Of a stretch of 50,162 nt of DNA, positions 16,422 to 24,502 are shown piece after piece. Position 1 is the first letter of the stretch. The number at the start of each line of letters is the position of its first letter. The notes under the pieces are model-generated. The model saw only the letters and a program-made list of their open reading frames with translations. It was not told the origin of the DNA and made no database searches. The position numbers and the translations under genes were made by a program. Origin of the DNA: Nitrospirota bacterium (GTDB taxonomy: Bacteria > Nitrospirota > Leptospirillia > Leptospirillales > Leptospirillaceae); NCBI GenBank assembly GCA_021820445.1, contig JAKADN010000007.1:1-50162 (forward strand). Direction: 5' to 3'.

Positions 16422-17273
16422 TCACTTTTCAACCATCGGGAGCTCACCTGAAATCGTGACCTCCCGGACATTTTCGATCGTCCTTCCCAGAAGATGCTGG
16501 CCGACACGCCGGAATCTCTGACTGCCGTCCGTCACGAGGAATGAAACATGGCCTCGGCCGTTTCCCGGTTTTCCCTCGACACCGATCCACTCCGATCTCG
16601 CCAGTTCAAAGCCGGGATCGATGAAGGTGATCTCCGGAAAGATCCGGGCCAGAAGGGGAAGAAGGGGGGGATAGTGGGTGCATCCCAGAATGACGGTGTC
16701 CACACCCGAATCGCGGCTGTCCAGGAAGACCGACAGATATTCCCGGGCGATCCGTTCGGGAATATCGCCGTCGATCCATCCCTCTTCGACCATGGGGGCA
16801 AAGAGGGGACAGGCAATGCCCAATGCTTCGGCATCCCGACCCGACAGGCGTCGCAGGATGGAGGGATAGGCTCCGCTCTGGATGGTCCCCTCCGTTCCGA
16901 GAACCCCGATACGGCCCGTTTTTGTTTTCGAAAGTGCCGCCAGGGCCCCTGATTCAACCATTCCGACGACCCTCACCGGATCGCAGAACGCGACCAGGTC
17001 GTCCAAAGCCTGACTGGACACGGTGAAACAGGCGGCGACGAGGGTTCTGGGGCGAAAGGCCATCAGGGAGGCGGCGTCCTCGATTGCAAATCTCCGGATA
17101 GTCTCCCGGGACTTCGACCCGTAAGGGAAACGGGCCATATCTCCAAGGTAAACAAAATCCTGCCGGGGGAAAAAATCGAGAAAATGCCGAAGGACGGACA
17201 ACCCCCCCATTCCGGAATCGAACAGGGCGAATTCGGGCGAAATACTGGTCGTGTCCTCTATCAGATCGGACAA
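16422..17273 (-). CDS. murI: glutamate racemase
   Basis: A 283-residue enzyme that makes D-glutamate for peptidoglycan. Family motifs: '[13 protein letters not shown]' (catalytic Asp19, Ser20), '[14 protein letters not shown]', first catalytic Cys82 in '[10 protein letters not shown]', second Cys198 in '[12 protein letters not shown]' with His200. In nearly all relatives the first site reads Cys-Asn-Thr; here it is Cys-Phe-Thr, so the Asn that helps bind the substrate amino group is gone. The start is TTG 17273 with GGGG six bases upstream, and a promoter lies about 50 bases before it. It heads the murI-rph-rhodanese run. Overall identity is secure; activity with the altered site is inferred only. 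Confidence 0.9.
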   Translation of the reverse strand: MSDLIEDTTSISPEFALFDSGMGGLSVLRHFLDFFPRQDFVYLGDMARFPYGSKSRETIRRFAIEDAASLMAFRPRTLVAACFTVSSQALDDLVAFCDPVRVVGMVESGALAALSKTKTGRIGVLGTEGTIQSGAYPSILRRLSGRDAEALGIACPLFAPMVEEGWIDGDIPERIAREYLSVFLDSRDSGVDTVILGCTHYPPLLPLLARIFPEITFIDPGFELARSEWIGVEGKPGNGRGHVSFLVTDGSQRFRRVGQHLLGRTIENVREVTISGELPMVEK

Positions 17274-17325
17274 AAATAACCCCTTTATTTCGGACTTTCA
17301 AGATTCAAGATGCATTCACTGCGAA

Positions 17326-17355
17326 ATTATCGCACAAAATCCAATCTAAAGCCAA
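17326..17355 (-). promoter_or_regulatory. promoter of murI-rph-rhodanese
   Basis: On the minus strand TTGGCT (17355-17350) and GATAAT (17331-17326) are 18 bases apart, giving a start about 50 bases before murI. The -35 box overlaps the T-tract of the hsp20 terminator. Confidence 0.45.
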
Positions 17356-17380
17356 AAAAAAGGGGGACACATGGTCCCCC
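17354..17380 (-). terminator. Rho-independent terminator of hsp20
   Basis: On the minus strand GGGGGAC and GTCCCCC form a 7-bp stem with a five-base loop, followed by eight T residues (17361-17354). It lies 84 bases past the hsp20 stop. Confidence 0.9.
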
Positions 17381-17463
17381 TTCAATCCTCTGCGGATTTC
17401 CGGTCCCTTCAAAAAGGGATCTTTTACGGGCTCAGGCCCGGATCGAACATGCCATCCCAGCCA

Positions 17464-17916
17464 TCATTCGACGTTGATTTCGACGGCAAGGGGTTTCGCC
17501 TCCGCCAGCTTTTCGATCCGGACTGTCAGAACCCCGTCTTTCATGTTGGCGGAGATCTTCTTCGGGTCGGCATCATCAGGAAGGGTGAAGGAGCGCAGGA
17601 AAGCCCCATATTCCCGTTCCACACGATGATATCGAACCCCTGTCTTTTCAATGTTCCGGTTTCTTTCACCGGAAATGGTCAGAACCCCGTTTTCGATGAC
17701 CACTTTGACTGCTTCCTTCTGAACTTCTGGAAGTTCAGCCTTTACGAGATACGCTCCTTCCTCTTCGGAAATATCCACGCTCGGAGCCCACTCGACCGTC
17801 TTCCTTGCCTGCCTCTCCTCGATTCGGGCCTCCGGATTCCGAAGCACAAAAGGGGTAAAACGGCGTGCAAGATCATCAAACTCCTTAACAGGGTCCCATC
17901 GTAGAAGACTGGCCAT
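17464..17916 (-). CDS. small heat-shock protein, Hsp20/alpha-crystallin family
   Basis: A 150-residue ATP-independent holdase. The N-terminal 'LLRWDPVKEFDDLARRF' is the usual start of bacterial Hsp20. The alpha-crystallin domain runs from about 'WAPSVDISEEEGAYLVKAEL' to 'ISANMKDGVLTVRIEKL', ending in the conserved G-x-L motif. ATG 17916 has AAGGAG seven bases upstream; an in-frame ATG at 17979 with a weaker site would add 21 residues. It is monocistronic, with its own promoter and terminator. The 80-base leader contains a GCCGG/CCGGC hairpin, so thermosensor-type control is possible, but no known thermometer motif is clear. Confidence 0.93.
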   Translation of the reverse strand: MASLLRWDPVKEFDDLARRFTPFVLRNPEARIEERQARKTVEWAPSVDISEEEGAYLVKAELPEVQKEAVKVVIENGVLTISGERNRNIEKTGVRYHRVEREYGAFLRSFTLPDDADPKKISANMKDGVLTVRIEKLAEAKPLAVEINVE

Positions 17917-18003
17917 GGCTTTCTCCTTTTTAGAGGCCGGACGAAATCCCGGCGATTGTTTTTGTCCTTGATGTTTCATGGGCTGTGGTTCCTTTCAATT
18001 CAA

Positions 18004-18031
18004 AATATATCGTCATTTTTTTGTCTGTCAA
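18004..18031 (-). promoter_or_regulatory. hsp20 promoter
   Basis: A perfect TTGACA (18031-18026) and TATATT (18009-18004) are 16 bases apart. The -35 box overlaps the stop of the upstream pseudouridine synthase gene. The match is to the housekeeping sigma factor, not to a sigma-32 consensus, and no CIRCE element was seen. Confidence 0.65.
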
Positions 18032-18798
18032 GGAAACCCCGACCAGGCGACCCATCGCACTCCGGCCTCCCCCGCGCGCCCTGTCAGATCAATGATCTCT
18101 CCGGGCGACAGGTTTTCCAGCTGATAGGGCCCGAAGGACGTCCGGATCAGGTGGAGGACCCGGTAGCCGTACCAGGCGAGGAAATTCCGGATTTCCCTGT
18201 TCTTTCCTTCCGCAAGGCGGACATGGATCCATTCCGAACGGAGCGATTTTCGTTCGGGAAAGACCTCGATCCGTCCATAACCAGGAGCCTCTCCCCCCCG
18301 CCCTTCGAAGAAAAGAGTCCTCTCCGACTCTTTCAAAAAGGGCGATATCTGAACCCTGTAGGTCCGGAGTGTTTGAGAAGACGGGTCAAGAAAATCGCTG
18401 AAAAGTTCCGGAAAGTTCGTGAGGAGGATCAACCCCGCCGAGGCCTGGTCCAGCCGTCCGAGAGGCCTGATCGATCCGAAACCGGCATTAATCCAGGGAC
18501 GTAAGGCGGGAAGATCTCCGATGACCGGCCGCCCCCCCGGATCGGTTCGCGTCACGAGGACTCCCCGGGGTTTGTTGAGCCCCAGGAGCAGCGGCTGGGG
18601 GGGAACAAGCCGGATCCCGTCGAGACAGAACGGGGGCAGGACCATTTTCCCCGGAGTGGAGTGGGGGGAGGACACAGCCCTTTCCGGAGGGATGGGCCTT
18701 CCCCCCAGGGAGAGCCTCCCTTCGGCAATCCATTCGAGCACCTCTCCCCGGGAGGCCAGACCGGCCTTCGAGAGCCAGCGATCGGGAGTATGAATCAT
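18028..18798 (-). CDS. pseudouridine synthase, RsuA/RluB/E/F family
   Basis: A 256-residue enzyme that isomerises specific uridines in rRNA. A short S4 RNA-binding domain ('RWLSKAGLASRGEVLEWIAE') precedes the catalytic domain. 'LLGLNKPRGVLVTRTD' and the active-site 'PLGRLDQASAGLILLTN' (catalytic Asp) follow; 'EGKNREIRNFLAWYG' is motif III. The usual Thr after the catalytic Asp region is Ala here ('DQASAGL'), a mild variation. Whether the target is 16S (RsuA) or 23S rRNA (RluB/E/F) cannot be decided. It is divergent from the transglycosylase gene, with a palindromic site between. Confidence 0.88.
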   Translation of the reverse strand: MIHTPDRWLSKAGLASRGEVLEWIAEGRLSLGGRPIPPERAVSSPHSTPGKMVLPPFCLDGIRLVPPQPLLLGLNKPRGVLVTRTDPGGRPVIGDLPALRPWINAGFGSIRPLGRLDQASAGLILLTNFPELFSDFLDPSSQTLRTYRVQISPFLKESERTLFFEGRGGEAPGYGRIEVFPERKSLRSEWIHVRLAEGKNREIRNFLAWYGYRVLHLIRTSFGPYQLENLSPGEIIDLTGRAGEAGVRWVAWSGFP

Positions 18799-18843
18799 TT
18801 AAGGGGCTCCAGCAGAATGAAAAACGATCCCATCCACCCCAAA

Positions 18844-18859
18844 AGTGACGGCCGTCACA
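18844..18859. promoter_or_regulatory. CRP/FNR-family-like palindromic site
   Basis: AGTGA-CGGCCG-TCACA contains a perfect 14-bp palindrome (18845-18858) and matches the TGTGA-N6-TCACA consensus of CRP-type regulators at nine of ten positions. It lies between two divergent genes and about 60 bases upstream of the transglycosylase -35 box. The regulator is not in the window. Confidence 0.45.
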
Positions 18860-18916
18860 GTACGGAATCAAACATTTCTTTTTATATCAATATATTAGTG
18901 CCAAATAATATTTTTA

Positions 18917-18945
18917 TTGACCTCAGACAAGTCTGATTCTATACT
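18917..18945 (+). promoter_or_regulatory. transglycosylase promoter with operator-like repeat
   Basis: TTGACC (18917-18922) and TATACT (18940-18945) are 17 bases apart. The spacer is almost filled by TCAGAC-AA-GTCTGA (18923-18936), a perfect inverted repeat well placed for a repressor. Confidence 0.55.
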
Positions 18946-19152
18946 GAACCTGTCAATCGTTCCTGCCATCGAATCAGTATCGAAACAAACTTTCGCGGGG
19001 CCATGCACCCCGCCGGAAGCGCCGGAGTCCGGTCGGACTCACGGCTCGATGGAGGTTCGGACAGTTTTTTTCCACGGCGTCCGCATCATGACAGACGACA
19101 GAAACTGGCCGGCTCGGGAATGGATCAGCCATCCTCATCAGGAGGTTGCGCA

Positions 19153-19773
19153 TTGAACTGGATGATTCATCAATCCGTGGCATGGTGCCTGAGTGCCCAT
19201 CTTCTCTCTCCAACTGTCCCCTATTCGCACCTCATCACGCAAATTTCCTGCAGCCATCATATCGATCCCGTTCTTGTGGCGGGAATCGTCGCGCAGGAAT
19301 CGCGCTTCGACCCACGTAAAAGTCGCGTGGAGGATCGGATTCACGATGTCTCGCTGGGTCTGATGCAGATAACAACACGAACCGCTCGTTGGATGGGGCT
19401 TCGCGGCTCGATCAAACAGCTCTATGAACCAGCCGTCAACCTGACCTACGGAGTCCGGTACCTGGCCTGGCTGCTCCAGAAACATCCTTATGGAGCCGAT
19501 GCCGTGGCCGCCTACAATGCCGGAAAAGCCAGATGGCGCCATGGGGGATATGTCAACAGCCGAGGCTCGCACACCGTCGAACACTATGTGGTCCGGGTCG
19601 TCAGCTGGGCACGGCGCTTCCGGCTTCAGTCCCAACGCGAGGAACGGGAAATGGTCGCCCTCGAAAAACGTCGGGGCAAAGGGACACTAGTGTCCCACGA
19701 CAACCGGCTTCTGGCTTGGCTTGACAGGGCTCCCGGCACCCTTTATCCGGATATTGGGCGATTGCCGAACTAG
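19153..19773 (+). CDS. lytic transglycosylase, SLT domain
   Basis: A 206-residue protein with a Slt-type goose-lysozyme-like domain that cleaves peptidoglycan glycan strands. 'VAGIVAQESRFDP' carries the catalytic Glu49; 'SLGLMQITTRTARWMGL', 'PAVNLTYGVRYLAWLL' and 'AVAAYNAGKARW' follow in the family order. TTG 19153 was chosen because GGAGG lies seven bases upstream; ATG 19120 is an in-frame alternative without such a site. The short N-terminus ('IHQSVAWCLSAHLLSP') is only weakly hydrophobic, so export is likely but not obvious. Its last 87 bases overlap the 3' end of the convergent membrane-protein gene. Confidence 0.88.
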   Translation: MNWMIHQSVAWCLSAHLLSPTVPYSHLITQISCSHHIDPVLVAGIVAQESRFDPRKSRVEDRIHDVSLGLMQITTRTARWMGLRGSIKQLYEPAVNLTYGVRYLAWLLQKHPYGADAVAAYNAGKARWRHGGYVNSRGSHTVEHYVVRVVSWARRFRLQSQREEREMVALEKRRGKGTLVSHDNRLLAWLDRAPGTLYPDIGRLPN

Positions 19774-20067
19774 GTGTCGGTTCCGGTAGTTGAAGTAATG
19801 TTCCGCATTGACGATGACATCGTCGGCCCTGCCTGCAAGCTTTTTGTGCTGCAGAGACTTGTACAGGAGTGTCACGCCAGCTAGGACCACAAGACCGCCG
19901 ATGGTCAGAGCAATCGCCCCCCTGACCGGATGGCGGATTCCAAGCCCGAGGGAGAGCGACACTCCTCCCAGCGCAATCACGATGGTCGACAGAAGAACGA
20001 GAACCAGAAGTGTCAAGGGACGACTCCTTTTGATCGGCGTGGCCTGGGACGGGGGATCCTCAGACAT
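19687..20067 (-). CDS. small two-helix membrane protein
   Basis: A 126-residue protein, unrecognised. Two hydrophobic segments, 'LTLLVLVLLSTIVIALGGVS' (about 20-39) and 'GAIALTIGGLVVLAGVTLLY' (about 50-69), suggest an inner-membrane hairpin with a basic C-terminal tail. ATG 20067 is preceded by AAGGGGGA, and a TTGCCC-N17-TATCCT promoter lies just upstream. The final 29 codons are antisense to the end of the transglycosylase gene, so one of the two 3' ends constrains the other. Confidence 0.6.
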   Translation of the reverse strand: MSEDPPSQATPIKRSRPLTLLVLVLLSTIVIALGGVSLSLGLGIRHPVRGAIALTIGGLVVLAGVTLLYKSLQHKKLAGRADDVIVNAEHYFNYRNRHLVRQSPNIRIKGAGSPVKPSQKPVVVGH

Positions 20068-20094
20068 TCCCCCTTCCGGATTGATACACGGCTT

Positions 20095-20123
20095 AGGATA
20101 GACCGAATTTTTCAAAAGGGCAA
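20095..20123 (-). promoter_or_regulatory. promoter of small membrane protein
   Basis: On the minus strand TTGCCC (20123-20118) and TATCCT (20100-20095) are 17 bases apart, about 30 bases before the start codon. Confidence 0.5.
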
Positions 20124-20321
20124 CGTGTTTCCGGGCGCAGCTGGCTGTGCCGCCTCTCACCCGGAACACTCTCCCTTGCCTTTGCAGTGCCCCCTTCCCG
20201 TTTTGCCGATTTTTCCGGACTTTTCCCGATACATTATCCTGTGCTATCCTCGAAAAAACTTGTTCCTTTTCCTTGGAGAAGGGAACATCCTCTTCCGATA
20301 AAGCCACGCAAGGAGGGACCC

Positions 20322-20756
20322 ATGGACTTGAGAAAGACCTTTCCCAGAAGCCCGGTCGACAGGCTGCACGGCATCGACCATCTCAAGAGAATCATCGACA
20401 AGGCCCGGGCCCATAATGCCGGGACCCTCGGAGAATACACCTACAATTGCCCTCTCGACCAGGTCTTCCTGAAACACATCGGGATTTCCGCGGAGGACTT
20501 CGCTCGTCTCGTCCAGACTCATTCCTCGGATGAAACCATTTATGCCGAACTCTGGAAGAGATTTCCCAAAGCCCTTTCTCCCGAGGGGGTCGATGCCTTT
20601 AACGTCGCCTATGAATCGGCCGGACCCGACACTCCCGAAAAAAAGGCCTGGTTCGACTCCGTCCTCAAAGCCCTTGACCCTCTTCGGACAGACATCACCA
20701 CCTGGGTCCGGCTCCTTGATCTTGAGGAAAAGCGCCCTGTCCCCCACCTTCAGTAA
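20322..20756 (+). CDS. DUF5069-type small protein
   Basis: A 144-residue soluble protein. 'FPRSPVDRLHGIDHLKRIIDKARA' at the N-terminus and 'YNCPLDQVFLKHIGI' resemble the opening of the uncharacterised DUF5069 family. AGGAGG six bases before ATG 20322 fixes the start. No catalytic motif or membrane segment is visible. It is followed 83 bases later by the M16 protease pair on the same strand. The family call is from memory and function is unknown. Confidence 0.65.
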   Translation: MDLRKTFPRSPVDRLHGIDHLKRIIDKARAHNAGTLGEYTYNCPLDQVFLKHIGISAEDFARLVQTHSSDETIYAELWKRFPKALSPEGVDAFNVAYESAGPDTPEKKAWFDSVLKALDPLRTDITTWVRLLDLEEKRPVPHLQ

Positions 20757-20839
20757 GCGGGAGGACTCTTTTTCGTCCCCCGACAATCCGGTCGGCCGGG
20801 GTCCATTCACTCTGCATTTTAACTCAAGGGAGCCTGCCC

Positions 20840-22264
20840 ATGACTCATCGTTTCCCGCGCCAAGTGCTACTTGGTTCTCTCCTCGTTTTCTGGCTCGCCC
20901 TCCCGATCACCCTTATTTCTCCCCAGAACGCCTCTGCCGATACCGCCAATCCTTCGGGGTCTTCGCTCAAACTGAGTCTTCTCCCCCAGGTCCACCACTT
21001 CAAAAACGGGTTGACTCTCGTCACCGTCAATGATCCCTACAGCCCGACCCTGACCTTCCAGATCTGGTACAGGGTCGGGTCCAGGAACGAACACAGGGGG
21101 CGGACCGGAATCTCTCACTTCAACGAACACATGATGTTTACTGGGACAAAAAAGTTTCCCCACGGGAAGCTCGACACCCTCATCAATGGCGTAGGGGGTC
21201 ACCTCAATGCCTTCACCGACTATGACTTCACTGCCTATTTCGAGAATGTGGCCCCGGACAAGATCGACCTTCCCCTGGCCATCGAGTCGGACCGCATGAC
21301 CCATCTTCTTCTCTCCCCGGATCAGGTGGAACGGGAACGCAACATCGTCCTCGAAGAACGCCGGAACGACTATGACGACCCGACCCAGAAGCTTGTCGAA
21401 AAAGTCTATTCCACGGCCTACGCGGTCCACCCCTACCACAATCCCGTCATCGGGTGGGAAAAGGATATCCAGCACACCACCCGCAAGGATATCCTGAACT
21501 ACTACCGGGCCCATTACATGCCGAACAATGCGACGATTGTCGTCGTCGGACCGGTCGACGATCGGACTCTTGTCAAAAAGGTCCGCACCTATTTCGGAGG
21601 CATTCCCCGAGGACACCTCGCCAAGTCCCGGATCCCCGCCGAACCAGCCCAGCACCACCTCCGTATGACCGTCGTCAGGAAACCCGCCATGCTCCCTATC
21701 ACCATGATGGCCTTTCACGCTCCCAATTTCAGGAGCCGGGATGCCATGGCGCTCGTGGTTCTCGCCCAGGTTCTCTCGGGTGGGCGCACCTCTCTTCTGT
21801 ATCAGGACATGATCTATCACCATCCTGTGGCGGTGGATGCCGAGGGCTCCTATGACCCGTTGACCCACGACCCGGGGCTTTTCTATTTTTACGCCCAGGG
21901 ACTGCCGAAGACGTCTCCCCCGCTTCTCAGGAAAAGGCTTGACGCCGTCATCCGGAAAGTCAGGCAGACACGGGTCCCCGCGGACCTTCTCGAATCGGCC
22001 AAGAAGCAAATCCTGACCCAGTTCGTCATGAACCAGGAGTCGGCCTTTGGAATGGGGATGCTTCTCGGGATGATGTCCGCCGACAGGGTTCCCATGACCT
22101 ATCTCACGGATTATGTCCGGAAGATTCAGAGCGTGACTGCCGACGACCTTCTTCGCGTCGCCCGGAAGTATCTCCGGAGCTCAAACGAGACGGTCGGGTA
22201 CCTGTTTCCGACCGGACCCGTTCGGCATCCTTCCTTTTCTCGCCCTGGCCGGATCGTCCGATAG
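20840..22264 (+). CDS. periplasmic zinc protease, M16 family, catalytic subunit
   Basis: A 474-residue exported metalloprotease. A signal peptide (about residues 1-33) is followed by an inverted zinc motif H93-F-N-E96-H97, with Glu173 in 'NIVLEERRNDYDDP' as third ligand 76 residues later, exactly the M16 (insulinase/processing-peptidase) spacing. 'YYRAHYMPNNATIVVVGPV' marks the end of the first half. It has the length of a half-barrel M16B subunit, which needs a partner to form the clam-shell; the next gene supplies one. Homologous pairs degrade or process envelope proteins, some acting in quinohaem or bacteriocin maturation; the target here is unknown. Confidence 0.92.
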   Translation: MTHRFPRQVLLGSLLVFWLALPITLISPQNASADTANPSGSSLKLSLLPQVHHFKNGLTLVTVNDPYSPTLTFQIWYRVGSRNEHRGRTGISHFNEHMMFTGTKKFPHGKLDTLINGVGGHLNAFTDYDFTAYFENVAPDKIDLPLAIESDRMTHLLLSPDQVERERNIVLEERRNDYDDPTQKLVEKVYSTAYAVHPYHNPVIGWEKDIQHTTRKDILNYYRAHYMPNNATIVVVGPVDDRTLVKKVRTYFGGIPRGHLAKSRIPAEPAQHHLRMTVVRKPAMLPITMMAFHAPNFRSRDAMALVVLAQVLSGGRTSLLYQDMIYHHPVAVDAEGSYDPLTHDPGLFYFYAQGLPKTSPPLLRKRLDAVIRKVRQTRVPADLLESAKKQILTQFVMNQESAFGMGMLLGMMSADRVPMTYLTDYVRKIQSVTADDLLRVARKYLRSSNETVGYLFPTGPVRHPSFSRPGRIVR

Positions 22265-22297
22265 GATTTGAACGGACCCCTGAACGGACATTGACCC

Positions 22298-22321
22298 GGG
22301 AATCCCACGGGTGGGATTCCC
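22298..22321 (+). repeat. perfect inverted repeat between the two M16 genes
   Basis: GGGAATCCCAC and GTGGGATTCCC form an 11-bp perfect stem around two bases, 34 bases after the first gene and ending 17 bases before the second start codon. There is no T-tract, so an mRNA-processing or translation-tuning hairpin is more likely than a terminator. Confidence 0.75.
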
Positions 22322-22338
22322 TACGACAGGAGAACCAC

Positions 22339-23814
22339 ATGGCCCCATTGAAATCGCTTCCCATCGCCAGAACGCGCGCGGGAGTTCTTTTTTCTTCCCT
22401 TATTTTTCTCTCCGCGTGCGCCCATGCCCCCGCATCCGCTCCTTCCGCCGGAACCGAAAATAAAAAACCCGCCCAGGTCGCAGAATCCGTTTCGCAGTAT
22501 CCCGTTCCTGCAATGCACACGTCCATTTATGCCACCACGCTTGCCAATGGACTCACGGTCTATGTGGTCCCCCGTCCCGACCTTCCCCTGATTTCCTTCC
22601 GCATCGGGATTCGGGCCGGATCCGCCGAAGACCCGGCCGGAAAAGGCGGGACTGCGGCTCTTGCGGCGAGCCTGTTGGGGAAAGGCACCAGGAATCATGA
22701 CGCTCCCGCCATCTTCCGGATCGTCGACGGGACAGGCGGCTCCCTGGAAGCCTCCGCAGGGCGCGATTTCACGACCGTCTCGGGAGACAGCCTCTCCACG
22801 GAAACCCCCACTCTTCTCTCCCTCGCCTCGGAAATGGTCTCCAGCCCGACCTTCCCTCCACAGGAATTCGACCGGGAAAAGACAAGCAGCATGGCGTCCC
22901 TCATCGACGCGGAGAGCCACCCCGGGCCCAAGGGAACCAATCTTTTTTATCGACTGCTCTTTGGCCATGGGCCCTATGGACACCCTCCTTCCGGAACATC
23001 CGGATCCCTCAAGGGGATTTCCCGTGGCGATCTGTCGGACTTCGTGGCGGCGCACTACCGTCCGGACCGATCGCTTCTCGTTCTGGCCGGCGATTTGACC
23101 CCGAAGGAAGGACTGTCCCTGGCCCGGCAGTATTTCGGCCAATGGACCTCTCCTGAATTGGCCGCCCGTTCTTCTGCCCCTCCGAGGGCCTCAGCCTTCT
23201 CACCGAAACCGGGGGTCTTTCTCGTCGACAAACCGGAACTGCGGCAATCCACTGTTTTCTACGGAACCCCCGGCATTGCCCGTCAGGATCCCTCGTTCTA
23301 TAACGCCCTCGTCTTCAATATGGTTCTCGGAGCCACCAACACCTCCACCCTGAACCGGGTCATCCGGCAAAAGATGGGGCTGGTCTACTACATCCACACG
23401 GGGCTCGACGCCGAACGGCATCCCGGTCCCTTTCTCGTCAACTTTCAGACCCATGCTCCAAATACCAAGAAAGTCCTCACGGCGATGGACAAGGTTCTCG
23501 CCGAGGCAGCCAATTCCCCCCCCTCTCCGGAAAAGGTGAAGGCGGTCAAGGACCAGCTGGTGGGAGGCTTCCCATTCCTGATGAACACCACCTCAAAGCT
23601 TGCCTCCCTTCTGCTCGTCGTCTGGAGCGACAACCTTGGGCTGACCTATTTCACCGATTATCCGGACCAGGTGAGCCGGGTCACTCCCGAATCGGCTCTG
23701 GCCGCCGGTCAGCACCTTCTTCGCGACAAGCCCTTCGTGACCGTCATTGTCGGACCACGCAAAACCCTGGAAAAGGCGGGAATCAAGGGTCAGTCTCCCC
23801 CTGCCTCATTCTGA
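22339..23814 (+). CDS. M16 family non-catalytic partner lipoprotein
   Basis: A 491-residue second half of the M16 pair. The N-terminus is a lipoprotein signal with lipobox 'LSAC', so it is membrane-anchored through that Cys. The fold matches its neighbour ('TTLANGLTVYVVPRPDLPLI', 'VAAHYRPDRSLLVLAGDLTP'), but the zinc site is absent: where HxxEH is expected the chain reads 'GGTAALAASLLGKG'. This is the usual active/inactive pairing of M16B heterodimers, with the inactive chain shaping the chamber and binding substrate through its 'RQKMGLVYYIHTG' region (R/Y motif). ATG 22339 has AGGAGA upstream; a longer frame starts in the intergenic hairpin. Confidence 0.9.
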   Translation: MAPLKSLPIARTRAGVLFSSLIFLSACAHAPASAPSAGTENKKPAQVAESVSQYPVPAMHTSIYATTLANGLTVYVVPRPDLPLISFRIGIRAGSAEDPAGKGGTAALAASLLGKGTRNHDAPAIFRIVDGTGGSLEASAGRDFTTVSGDSLSTETPTLLSLASEMVSSPTFPPQEFDREKTSSMASLIDAESHPGPKGTNLFYRLLFGHGPYGHPPSGTSGSLKGISRGDLSDFVAAHYRPDRSLLVLAGDLTPKEGLSLARQYFGQWTSPELAARSSAPPRASAFSPKPGVFLVDKPELRQSTVFYGTPGIARQDPSFYNALVFNMVLGATNTSTLNRVIRQKMGLVYYIHTGLDAERHPGPFLVNFQTHAPNTKKVLTAMDKVLAEAANSPPSPEKVKAVKDQLVGGFPFLMNTTSKLASLLLVVWSDNLGLTYFTDYPDQVSRVTPESALAAGQHLLRDKPFVTVIVGPRKTLEKAGIKGQSPPASF

Positions 23815-23821
23815 TCCAACC

Positions 23822-23849
23822 GGGGAGGGTCCTTTTGCGGGCCCTCCCC
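23822..23849 (+). terminator. hairpin after the M16 pair
   Basis: GGGGAGGG and CCCTCCCC pair around a 12-base loop right after the stop. The following bases are only weakly T-rich, so termination is probable rather than certain. Confidence 0.45.
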
Positions 23850-24013
23850 TCTCATCACAGCCCCATACCCACACAAAAACCCCGGGTGGGGTCATCAAGA
23901 CATTTATACCCAAAAACATGGCGAGAAGGGGGTCTCCCAGGAGGGATTCTCGCGCCTATGGGCGGACTCGGCCGGGTTTCAGGATGGAAACGGCAAGGAG
24001 CGGTGCAGGAAGT

Positions 24014-24475
24014 CTAATTTGAGGAAAAGGAGTAGAGATAGCGCCAGGACACGGGGGTTTCGGGGTCTTCGACATTGAAGAGGACAGGGATGGTATGGCC
24101 TTTCTTGTCCTGCAGTTCAAAGACAACAAGATGATAGGCGACAAAGCGGACTTGGGAACGATGGGTGAGAGCGAGAGAACGCCCCTGCGCAACCATGGTG
24201 GGCAGAAGCGTTGAAAAATCCTTTATTCCCATCGCTGTGTTGACGGTATCGGACTCGAAGCTCCCGACGCCGGTCGATTTTTCCGAAGAGGATGGCGATG
24301 AGGAGGCGGAAGGGGGCGGAACGGAACGGACACCAGCCTTCATGAGAATCTTCATGTGGCGAAGCTGTCCCTGCAGGTTTCCGATCTGAATCTGTTCATA
24401 GGTCACGATGCCCGACGAGACAAGGAACAAAAAAAATGTTCCTCCGATCACCAGCCTTCGTTCATTCACGACCAA
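24014..24475 (-). CDS. membrane-anchored protein, unknown
   Basis: A 153-residue protein with one N-terminal transmembrane helix ('LVIGGTFFLFLVSSGIVTY', about 8-26), a short helical part, a Pro/Ser-rich linker (about 52-70) and a C-terminal domain of mixed strands ('RSQVRFVAYHLVVFEL', 'GHTIPVLFNVEDPE'). It looks like a single-pass periplasmic protein. No family was recognised. It begins 27 bases after the bS22-like gene on the same strand and may share its transcript. Confidence 0.6.
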   Translation of the reverse strand: MVVNERRLVIGGTFFLFLVSSGIVTYEQIQIGNLQGQLRHMKILMKAGVRSVPPPSASSSPSSSEKSTGVGSFESDTVNTAMGIKDFSTLLPTMVAQGRSLALTHRSQVRFVAYHLVVFELQDKKGHTIPVLFNVEDPETPVSWRYLYSFSSN

Positions 24476-24502
24476 TCCCCTTCCAGCCAGCTCTGAGCGA
24501 AT

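Larger units (their letters stand above)
18799..19152. other. divergent regulatory region and leader of the transglycosylase gene
   Basis: No gene was recognised. In order it contains a CRP/FNR-like palindrome (18844-18859), an AT-rich stretch, a promoter with an inverted-repeat spacer (18917-18945), two hairpins (18995-19013 and 19025-19040) and a seven-T tract at 19064-19070, all before a strong GGAGG ribosome site at 19141. Confidence 0.6.

Noticed and set aside
18917-19156. leader ORF overlapping the transglycosylase start
   Set aside because: The start coincides with the promoter -35 box and no internal start has a ribosome site; the overlap with TTG 19153 looks accidental.
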